Origin: Dysgonamonadaceae bacterium
GTDB lineage: Bacteria; Bacteroidota; Bacteroidia; Bacteroidales; Azobacteroidaceae
DNA length: 7,594 nucleotides
NCBI GenBank assembly: GCA_031276105.1
Contig: JAISNS010000139.1
Span: 1 to 7,594 of the forward strand
Direction: 5' to 3'
Shown: one piece after another, positions 1 to 5,823 of the stretch
Layout: every line of letters begins with the position of its first letter
Numbering within the stretch: position 1 is the stretch's first letter
Made by a program: the position numbers and the translations under genes
The notes under the pieces: model-generated
What the model saw: the letters and a program-made list of their open reading frames with translations, nothing else
Told to the model about the DNA's origin: nothing
Databases searched by the model: none

Positions 1-1599
1 GTGATTAAGACAAAGTATATTTTCGTTACCGGCGGAGTGGTTTCTTCTTTGGGTAAAGGAATCGTTTCCTCATCGTTAGGTAAACTTTTGCAAGCCAGAG
101 GCTACAAAGTAACCATTCAAAAATTTGATCCCTATATCAACATCGATCCCGGCACACTGAATCCCTACGAACACGGCGAATGTTATGTAACCGTCGACGG
201 CCATGAGGCAGACCTTGATTTGGGACATTACGAACGTTTCTTAAATACGCCTACAACGAAGGCAAACAACATTACCACCGGCCGTATTTATCAAAACGTA
301 ATTGATATGGAACGCCGGGGCGATTTCTTGGGCAAAACCGTACAGGTAGTGCCCCATATCACGGACGAAATCAAACGGAACATCATGATTCTCGGAAATA
401 CAGGCAATTACGACTTCGTTATTACCGAAATCGGCGGAACCGTCGGCGACATCGAATCCCTGCCTTACATCGAAAGCGTCAGGCAATTGCGCTGGGAACT
501 GGGCAAAGACTGCCTTTGTATCCATCTGACCTATGTGCCTTATATCGCCGCCGCCAAAGAAGTGAAAACCAAACCGACTCAACATTCCGTCAAATCGCTT
601 CAGGAACAGGGAATACAACCCAACATTCTGGTGCTCCGAACGGAAAAGGAACTTTCCGAAAACATTTGCCACAAAGTAGCCCTGTTTTGCAATGTGGCGG
701 AAGACTCGGTTATCCAGTCCTACGATGTTCCGAGTATTTATGAGGTTCCCCTCATTCTGGCTCAACAGGAAATGGATAAAATCGTTTTACGTAAAATGGA
801 CGTTCCCATTGACAAAGAACTGGATTTGACCCACTGGAAAGGCTTTCTCCAAAACATGAAAACAGCGGAAGAAACCGTTAAAATAGGACTTGTCGGCAAA
901 TACGTCGAACTGCCCGACGCTTATAAATCCATCAACGAATCCCTGCTGCAAGCCGCCACTTACCATAAACGCAAACTGGATTTGCATTTCTTTCATTCGG
1001 AAAGGGTGAATGAAGAAAATGTCGCCGAACTTTTAGGCGGTATGGACGGCGTGCTGGTCGCTCCCGGATTTGGTCAACGCGGAATCGAAGGAAAATACAC
1101 GGCGCTGAAATACGCCCGCGAAAACAATAAACCTACCTTCGGCGTCTGTCTCGGTATGCAATGTATGGTCATCGAATTTGCCCGGAACGTGCTGAAACTG
1201 ACCGGAGCTAATTCTACGGAAATGGATCGGGATACGCCTCATAAAGTCATCGACTTGATGGAAGCGCAAAAAAACCTCACCGTCATGGGCGGTTCCATGC
1301 GTCTCGGGGCTTACGATTGCGACCTCGAAGAAGGTTCGATCGCTCACCGGGCATACCAAAGCGACCGGGTGCAGGAACGTCATCGACACCGGTTTGAATT
1401 TAACAACGATTATAAAAAGCTATTCGAAGACGCCGGTATGAAATTCACAGGAATCAATCCCGGTACCGGATTAACGGAAATAATCGAAATACCTAAACTT
1501 AAATGGTATCTGGGAACGCAATTCCATCCCGAATACAACAGCACCGTCGTTCGTCCCAATCCATTATTTATGAGTTTTATCGAAGCGGCGATTATATGA
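1..1599 (+). CDS. pyrG: CTP synthase (glutamine-hydrolysing), complete
   Basis: Cytosolic enzyme that makes CTP from UTP, ATP and glutamine, the last step of de novo pyrimidine nucleotide synthesis (EC 6.3.4.2). The 532-residue protein has the usual two domains. The N-terminal amidoligase domain (about 1-270) shows the phosphate-binding loop GGVVSSLGKG at 11-20 with Lys19, and metal ligands Asp73 (in DLDLGHYERF) and Glu143 (in EIGGTVGD), matching E. coli Lys18, Asp72 and Glu140. The C-terminal class I glutamine amidotransferase domain (about 292-530) has nucleophile Cys383 in GVCLGMQ and the His509/Glu511 pair in QFHPEY. The lid segment reads PGFGQRGIEGK rather than the E. coli PGGFGYRG; I believe this form is normal in Bacteroidota. 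The start is GTG at base 1. The family N-terminus (KYIFVTGG) begins right after it, so the gene looks complete, but its promoter is outside the window. A 26-base gap to yidC suggests co-transcription. Confidence 0.98.
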   Translation: MIKTKYIFVTGGVVSSLGKGIVSSSLGKLLQARGYKVTIQKFDPYINIDPGTLNPYEHGECYVTVDGHEADLDLGHYERFLNTPTTKANNITTGRIYQNVIDMERRGDFLGKTVQVVPHITDEIKRNIMILGNTGNYDFVITEIGGTVGDIESLPYIESVRQLRWELGKDCLCIHLTYVPYIAAAKEVKTKPTQHSVKSLQEQGIQPNILVLRTEKELSENICHKVALFCNVAEDSVIQSYDVPSIYEVPLILAQQEMDKIVLRKMDVPIDKELDLTHWKGFLQNMKTAEETVKIGLVGKYVELPDAYKSINESLLQAATYHKRKLDLHFFHSERVNEENVAELLGGMDGVLVAPGFGQRGIEGKYTALKYARENNKPTFGVCLGMQCMVIEFARNVLKLTGANSTEMDRDTPHKVIDLMEAQKNLTVMGGSMRLGAYDCDLEEGSIAHRAYQSDRVQERHRHRFEFNNDYKKLFEDAGMKFTGINPGTGLTEIIEIPKLKWYLGTQFHPEYNSTVVRPNPLFMSFIEAAII

Positions 1600-1625
1600 A
1601 TTAGGAATATTAATTAAAAAACTAT

Positions 1626-3530
1626 ATGGATAAAAATGCAATTACCGGTTTTATACTGATTATTCTCGTCTTTATTGGATTCTACTATCTGAATCGCCCA
1701 ACCCCCGAACAAATCGAAGCCCAAAAACGATACAATGATTCGATTGCCGCCGTCACACAGGAAGTTATCAACCGGCAAATCATTGAAGCGCAAGCGCAAA
1801 TACAACAACCGGGGACTGAAAATATCCCTGATTCCGTTCGCCAACAGGAACGGCAGAACGCTTACGGAAATTTCGCTCAGGCTACCGAGGGGGAAGAACA
1901 ACTGATTACCCTCGAAAACAACTTCCTTAAAATCGACCTGACATCCAAAGGCGCCCGGATTTATTCCGCCCGCTTGAAGAATTATTCCGATTACCGTCAG
2001 GAGCCTTTGACGCTTTTCGACGGCGACGAATCGTCTTTCGACATCACACTTATCACCGCCAATAACCGGGTGCTGAATACTTCGGACTTCTATTTTGAAG
2101 TGGTTCGGCAGTCCGAGTTGCAAGCAACGTTGCGCCTCACCGCAAACGATACCGCTTCTTTGGATTTGATCTATACCCTGCATCCGGACGATTACATGGT
2201 TGACTTCGAAATTATCAGCAAAAATCTCGAAACCGAACTCTCACCGGTTATGCGAACGCTGGATTTCCGCTGGACGCAAAAAATCCGCCAGCAGGAAAAA
2301 GGACGAAAATATGAAGACCGATATGCTTACCTGGCTTACAAATATCTTTCGGACGACGTGGAGCAATTGCGCGACAGCAAAGACGACGTCAAGAATATCG
2401 CCAACAAAATCAAATGGATCGGCTATAAAGACCAGTTCTTTTCTTCCGTCCTGATTGCCAAAGAAAGTTTTGAATCAACCAAACTGGAATCCGAGTATTT
2501 CACCGACGGCCTTTATCTCAAAAAATATACGGCCTCAACAAGCGTTCCTTTTAGCTATCATTCGGCGGAAGGAATCAAATTCAATTATTACTTCGGGCCG
2601 AACGATTATTCCTTGTTAAAGAATTATGATAAAACCAAATTTGAAGGGCAAAACCTTGAACTGGAAAAACTGGTGCCGTTAGGATGGAGCCTATTCCGGC
2701 ACGTCAACAAGTGGGTAATCATTCCTATTTTTGACTGGCTGACCGGCTGGTGCGGCAGTTTGGGATTAGCCATTTTCCTGCTGACGCTGATCATTAAATC
2801 GGCGCTTTTCCCGTTGACTTACAAATCGTTTATGTCGTCGGCCAAGATGCGGGTTTTGCGTCCGCAAACCGAACAGATAGCCGCCAAGTATCCCGGCAAA
2901 GAAAATGCCATGACCCGGCAACAAAAAAACATGGAACTCTACCGGCAAGTAGGCGTCAACCCGATGGCCGGCTGTATGCCGATGATCCTGCAAATGCCCT
3001 TCCTGCTGGCTTTGTTCATGTTTTTTCCGTCCGCTATCGAACTGAGGCACCAAAGTTTCCTTTGGGCTAACGATTTATCTACCTACGACGCTATCATTCA
3101 ATGGGATGCCTACATCCCGATCGTATCGCCTTATTTCGGCAACCATATCAGTCTTTTCTGTCTCTTGATGAGCATCGTCAATGTTATTTATACCAAATAC
3201 AATATGGAACAAACCAATACCGGACAGGAACAAATGCCCGGAATGAAAACCATGATGTATATCATGCCCGTTTTCATGCTGGTTTTCCTGAACTCCTACC
3301 CTGCCGGATTGAACTATTACTATTTCATATCAACGTTGATAACTGTTGTTCAAACCATTGCTTTCCGCTTTTTCTTGAACGAAGAAAAATTATTAGCCAA
3401 GCTGGAAGCCAATAAAAGCAAGGCGAAACCGGCAAAGAAAAAATCAGGATTCATGGCGCGATTGGAAGAAGCGCAAAGAAAACAACAAGCCATGCTGAGA
3501 GAACAACAAAAAAGAAACCGGAAAAGATAA
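1626..3530 (+). CDS. yidC: Membrane protein insertase YidC (Oxa1 family)
   Basis: Inner-membrane insertase and chaperone that inserts and folds membrane proteins, alone or with SecYEG. The 634-residue protein follows the long Gram-negative plan. An N-terminal anchor helix (about 6-22) is followed by a large periplasmic domain (about 26-355). The conserved five-helix Oxa1 core (about 360-585) comes next, with helices near 377-398, 448-468, 505-522, 541-557 and 562-583. A cytoplasmic hairpin (about 399-447) includes SSAKMRVLRPQ. Family signatures are NPMAGCMPMILQMPF (445-459) and the SYPAGLNYYYF segment (557-567). The groove position equivalent to E. coli Arg366 is Lys391, still positive. The tail (about 590-634) is very rich in Lys, Arg and Gln, which by analogy would help ribosome binding. 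The ATG follows an A-rich leader with no clear Shine-Dalgarno sequence, as is common in Bacteroidota. The TAA stop is immediately followed by a second in-frame TAA and lies inside the left copy of a direct repeat flanking an inserted element. Confidence 0.97.
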   Translation: MDKNAITGFILIILVFIGFYYLNRPTPEQIEAQKRYNDSIAAVTQEVINRQIIEAQAQIQQPGTENIPDSVRQQERQNAYGNFAQATEGEEQLITLENNFLKIDLTSKGARIYSARLKNYSDYRQEPLTLFDGDESSFDITLITANNRVLNTSDFYFEVVRQSELQATLRLTANDTASLDLIYTLHPDDYMVDFEIISKNLETELSPVMRTLDFRWTQKIRQQEKGRKYEDRYAYLAYKYLSDDVEQLRDSKDDVKNIANKIKWIGYKDQFFSSVLIAKESFESTKLESEYFTDGLYLKKYTASTSVPFSYHSAEGIKFNYYFGPNDYSLLKNYDKTKFEGQNLELEKLVPLGWSLFRHVNKWVIIPIFDWLTGWCGSLGLAIFLLTLIIKSALFPLTYKSFMSSAKMRVLRPQTEQIAAKYPGKENAMTRQQKNMELYRQVGVNPMAGCMPMILQMPFLLALFMFFPSAIELRHQSFLWANDLSTYDAIIQWDAYIPIVSPYFGNHISLFCLLMSIVNVIYTKYNMEQTNTGQEQMPGMKTMMYIMPVFMLVFLNSYPAGLNYYYFISTLITVVQTIAFRFFLNEEKLLAKLEANKSKAKPAKKKSGFMARLEEAQRKQQAMLREQQKRNRKR

Positions 3531-3534
3531 TAAT
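3526..3534. repeat. Left copy of flanking direct repeat (target-site duplication)
   Basis: GATAATAAT, identical to the copy at 3630-3638 on the other side of the palindromic element. The preceding A (3525) also matches A3629, so the repeat may be 10 bases. The yidC stop codon (3528-3530) lies inside this copy, so the insertion left the reading frame end intact. Removing the element and one copy restores a continuous A/T-rich tail reading TAATAATAAC after yidC. The repeat is low in complexity, so chance similarity is not fully excluded. Confidence 0.68.
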
Positions 3535-3629
3535 TCATGTTACGCAGCATTATTTTGAGAGAAGTTGTCATTGCGGGCTTGGCCCGCAATGACAGAGGGA
3601 AAAGGGGTTCCTGATGTTGCGTAACATGA
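3535..3629. mobile_element. MITE-like palindromic insertion, about 95 bp
   Basis: A short non-coding element filling most of the yidC-kbl gap. Its ends are 16-bp inverted repeats: TCATGTTACGCAGCAT at 3535-3550 and ATGTTGCGTAACATGA at 3614-3629. They pair at 15 of 16 positions, and the exception would be a G-U pair in RNA. Each end is also close to palindromic by itself. In the middle is a perfect 13-bp hairpin at 3566-3594. The element is bounded by a 9-bp direct repeat (GATAATAAT), which becomes 10 bp if the adjoining A is counted, as expected for target-site duplication by a transposase. It has no room for a gene, so any movement would depend on a transposase acting in trans, which is inference. 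Which transposon family supplies that enzyme cannot be told from here. A non-mobile REP-type repeat is the main alternative. Confidence 0.72.
3566..3594. repeat. Perfect 13-bp inverted repeat / hairpin inside the element
   Basis: The left arm TGTCATTGCGGGC (3566-3578) and the right arm GCCCGCAATGACA (3582-3594) are exact reverse complements around a 3-base loop, TTG. The stem is G/C-rich next to the loop and would form a stable hairpin in RNA from either strand, or a cruciform in DNA. No T-run follows it in either direction, so it does not fit a standard intrinsic terminator. It could still block 3' exonucleases and stabilise the yidC mRNA, which is inference. Confidence 0.9.
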
Positions 3630-3638
3630 GATAATAAT
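3630..3638. repeat. Right copy of flanking direct repeat (target-site duplication)
   Basis: GATAATAAT, a perfect match to 3526-3534, directly abutting the right inverted repeat of the element. Because both copies sit exactly at the outer edges of the inverted repeats, transposition is a better explanation than random A/T-rich similarity. Confidence 0.68.
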
Positions 3639-3641
3639 AAC

Positions 3642-3669
3642 TTTTAGTTTTTAATTTTTAATTTTTAGT
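3642..3669. repeat. Four tandem A/T-rich 7-bp repeats upstream of kbl
   Basis: Four consecutive heptamers: TTTTAGT, TTTTAAT, TTTTAAT, TTTTAGT, ending 10 bases before the kbl ATG. They leave an unstructured, almost C-free leader, a context that favours translation initiation in Bacteroidota, where Shine-Dalgarno sequences are weak. Several registers give TAnnTTTT, one base from the Bacteroidota -7 promoter element TAnnTTTG, but no TTTG -33 element is visible. I therefore call this a repeat and probable leader, not a defined promoter. Confidence 0.6.
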
Positions 3670-3679
3670 TTATATACGT

Positions 3680-4876
3680 ATGCAAACCTATCAAAAATTT
3701 CAGGAATACTTGGTGAAAGAACTGGACGCCATCCAATCGGCCGGATTATATAAGGAAGAACGGCTCATTGTTTCCCCGCAATCGGCGTCCATCAAACTTC
3801 AATCGGGGCGGGAAGCGCTCAACTTTTGCGCGAACAATTACTTGGGCTTATCCGACAACCCGGGTTTGATCGAAGCAGCCAAAAGCGCGATGGACAGTCA
3901 CGGTTACGGCATGTCGTCCGTCCGTTTTATTTGCGGCACGCAAGACTTGCACAAACAGTTGGAAGCCGCTATCGCCCGCTTTTTCGGAACGGAAGACGCC
4001 ATTTTGTATGCCGCCTGTTTCGACGCCAATGGCGGCGTATTCGAACCGCTGCTGAACGAGAACGACGCAATCATTTCGGATGCCTTGAATCATGCCTCAA
4101 TCATCGACGGCGTGCGCCTCTGCAAAGCCGTCCGTTACCGGTATGCCAACGCAGATATGGACGATCTGGAAAAACAATTGCAAGCAGCGCAAGCACAACG
4201 CTTCCGCCTGATCGTTACCGACGGCGTTTTCTCGATGGACGGAAACGTGGCCCCGTTGGATAAAATACACGCACTCGCAGTAAAATACAATGCCCTGATC
4301 ATGGTCGATGAATCACATTCGGCAGGCGTAGTCGGAGAAACCGGCCGCGGAACTACGGAGAAATTCAACCTGCGCGGACAAATAGAAATCATCACCGGCA
4401 CCTTGGGAAAAGCCTTCGGAGGCGCTATCGGCGGATTCACTACCGGCAAGAAGGAAATTATCGCCCTGCTTCGCCAGCGTTCGCGTCCGTATCTCTTTTC
4501 CAATTCGTTACCTCCGGCTGTGGTCGGCGCGGGCATCTATACATTCAATTATCTGGAAAATTCCAATACACTCCAAAACCGGTTGCACGAAAATACAGCT
4601 TATTTTGTCGAAAAAATGAAACAGGCAGGATTCGACATCAAACCCACGCAATCGGCCATCTGCGCAGTCATGCTGTACGACGCAAAATTGTCGCAGGATA
4701 TGGCTCGCCGCTTACTCGAAGAAGAGATTTATGTGACGGGATTTTACTATCCGGTAGTTCCCAAAGGACAAGCCCGCATCCGCCTGCAACTGTCTGCCGC
4801 TCACCAAAAAGAGCAGTTGGACAAGTGCATACAGGCGTTTATCAAAATCGGAAAAGAACTAAATATCATCGGATGA
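3680..4876 (+). CDS. kbl: Glycine C-acetyltransferase (2-amino-3-ketobutyrate CoA ligase)
   Basis: Cytosolic PLP enzyme of the alpha-oxoamine synthase family (EC 2.3.1.29). It cleaves 2-amino-3-ketobutyrate with CoA to glycine and acetyl-CoA, the second step of threonine breakdown, and is reversible in vitro. The 398-residue length equals that of E. coli Kbl. Visible family features are NNYLGLSDNPGL near the N-terminus, the HGYGMSSVRFICGTQ substrate segment, His138 in NHASIIDG (stacks on the PLP ring in this family), Asp210 and His213 in DESHSAG, and Schiff-base Lys244 in TLGKAFGG. A related family member (8-amino-7-oxononanoate synthase, serine palmitoyltransferase) is possible in principle. 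The length, the RFICGTQDLHKQLE segment and the overlapping threonine dehydrogenase gene argue strongly for Kbl. The ATG at 3680 follows an A/T-rich leader without a recognisable Shine-Dalgarno sequence. The last four bases overlap the next gene. Confidence 0.96.
   Translation: MQTYQKFQEYLVKELDAIQSAGLYKEERLIVSPQSASIKLQSGREALNFCANNYLGLSDNPGLIEAAKSAMDSHGYGMSSVRFICGTQDLHKQLEAAIARFFGTEDAILYAACFDANGGVFEPLLNENDAIISDALNHASIIDGVRLCKAVRYRYANADMDDLEKQLQAAQAQRFRLIVTDGVFSMDGNVAPLDKIHALAVKYNALIMVDESHSAGVVGETGRGTTEKFNLRGQIEIITGTLGKAFGGAIGGFTTGKKEIIALLRQRSRPYLFSNSLPPAVVGAGIYTFNYLENSNTLQNRLHENTAYFVEKMKQAGFDIKPTQSAICAVMLYDAKLSQDMARRLLEEEIYVTGFYYPVVPKGQARIRLQLSAAHQKEQLDKCIQAFIKIGKELNIIG
4873..4876 (+). promoter_or_regulatory. 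ATGA stop-start overlap (translational coupling)
   Basis: The kbl stop TGA (4874-4876) and the dehydrogenase start ATG (4873-4875) share the sequence ATGA. There is no strong Shine-Dalgarno sequence just upstream, so ribosomes finishing kbl probably re-initiate here, which would keep the two pathway enzymes in proportion. The overlap is seen directly; coupling is inferred from its geometry. Confidence 0.75.
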
Positions 4877-5820
4877 AAAAGATATTAATCGTTGGAAGTA
4901 CCGGCCAAATAGGGTCTGAACTGAGCGTGCGTCTGCGCTCGATCTACGGACAAGACAATGTCGTTTGCGGATTTTATACCCCGCCTTATCCCGAAGGCTT
5001 TTTCGATGCAGGGCCTACTGTGGAAATCAATGCTTTACATATCGAACAAATCGCCGGAGCCGTCAAAAAATACAACATCGACACCATTTACAATCTGGTT
5101 GCCATCTTGTCTGCCACGGCCGAAAAATATCCTCAATTGGGTTGGGACGTCGGCACCGGCAGTTTGTTTAATTGCCTCGATGTGGCGAAAGAATACAAAT
5201 GCGCGGTTTTCACTCCGAGTTCTATCGGCGCTTTCGGCCCGAATACCCCGAAAGACAATACCCCGCAAGATACGATTCAACGCCCGAATACGATTTATGG
5301 AATAACAAAAGTACTGGGCGAATTAGTCGGCGACTACTATTACAGCCGCTGGAAAGTAGATACCCGTTCGGTACGTTTTCCGGGAATCATTTCGTCGATG
5401 ACTTTACCCGGAGGAGGCACCACCGATTACGCCGTCGAAATTTTCTACAACGCGGTACAGGGCGAACCGTTTACCTGTCCGATCAAATCCGGCACATTCA
5501 TGGACATGATGTACATGCCCGATGCGTTGGACGCGGCTATCCATATCATGGAAGCCGACCCGTCGAAATTGATTCACCGTAATTCGTTCAATGTAACTTC
5601 GATGAGTTTTGATCCTGAAATACTCTACCAAAGCATCCGGCAACATTGCCCGGATTTCAAAATGACTTACGAAATAGATCCGTTGAAACAAAGTATTGCC
5701 GATTCGTGGCCTAACCGCTTGGACGATTCCTGCGCACGGGAAGAATGGGGCTGGCAACCCCATTACGACTTGGAACGAATGACCAAAGATATGATCGAAA
5801 AACTGCGGGCAAAGCTTTAG
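4873..5820 (+). CDS. L-threonine 3-dehydrogenase, SDR/epimerase type
   Basis: Probable NAD-dependent oxidation of L-threonine to 2-amino-3-ketobutyrate (EC 1.1.1.103), feeding Kbl. The protein (315 residues) belongs to the extended short-chain dehydrogenase (NAD-dependent epimerase) fold, not to the zinc-dependent E. coli Tdh family. Evidence is the Rossmann loop GSTGQIG (8-14), TPSSIGAFGP (114-123) with the catalytic Ser/Thr region, Tyr142 and Lys146 of the YxxxK motif in TIYGITK, and PGGGTTDYAV (179-188). The segments MMYMPDALDAA (212-222) and IADSWP...DDSCAREEWGW (275-294) are typical of bacterial SDR threonine dehydrogenases. I chose the ATG at 4873 because MKKILIVG starts the Rossmann strand directly; an in-frame ATG at 4825 would add 16 unconserved residues inside kbl. 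The acidic residue usually ending the second strand is missing (Phe34). General annotation would be 'NAD-dependent epimerase/dehydratase'; the kbl neighbour supports the specific role. Confidence 0.9.
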   Translation: MKKILIVGSTGQIGSELSVRLRSIYGQDNVVCGFYTPPYPEGFFDAGPTVEINALHIEQIAGAVKKYNIDTIYNLVAILSATAEKYPQLGWDVGTGSLFNCLDVAKEYKCAVFTPSSIGAFGPNTPKDNTPQDTIQRPNTIYGITKVLGELVGDYYYSRWKVDTRSVRFPGIISSMTLPGGGTTDYAVEIFYNAVQGEPFTCPIKSGTFMDMMYMPDALDAAIHIMEADPSKLIHRNSFNVTSMSFDPEILYQSIRQHCPDFKMTYEIDPLKQSIADSWPNRLDDSCAREEWGWQPHYDLERMTKDMIEKLRAKL

Positions 5821-5823
5821 AAC

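Noticed and set aside
241..765. Long antisense open frame (174 residues) inside pyrG
   Set aside because: It lies entirely opposite conserved pyrG codons, has no recognisable domain, and its composition is what the reverse complement of a real gene gives.
1060..1092. PyrG lid segment PGFGQRG differing from E. coli PGGFGYRG
   Set aside because: As far as I recall, this is the normal form in Bacteroidota CTP synthases, and all catalytic residues are present, so it is not a sign of lost function.
1614..2183. Antisense open frame of 189 residues opposite the start of yidC
   Set aside because: It is fully explained as a shadow of yidC. No recognisable family, leader or conserved motif supports it.
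3551..3557. Possible promoter -7 element TATTTTG in the left part of the inserted element
   Set aside because: It is one base short of TAnnTTTG and no TTTG -33 element lies at a suitable distance upstream.
3566..3600. Intrinsic (Rho-independent) terminator for yidC
   Set aside because: The stem is strong, but the bases after it are GAGGGAAAAGG, not T-rich, and on the other strand no T-run follows either.
3535..3629. CRISPR repeat or small RNA gene in the yidC-kbl gap
   Set aside because: There is only one palindromic unit with no spacer-repeat pattern, and no clear promoter or terminator. Inverted ends plus flanking direct repeats fit an inserted element better.
4825..4872. Upstream in-frame ATG that would extend the threonine dehydrogenase by 16 residues
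   Set aside because: The extension (MHTGVYQNRKRTKYHR) is unlike family N-termini and lies within kbl. The ATG at 4873 starts the Rossmann strand directly and forms a classic ATGA overlap.
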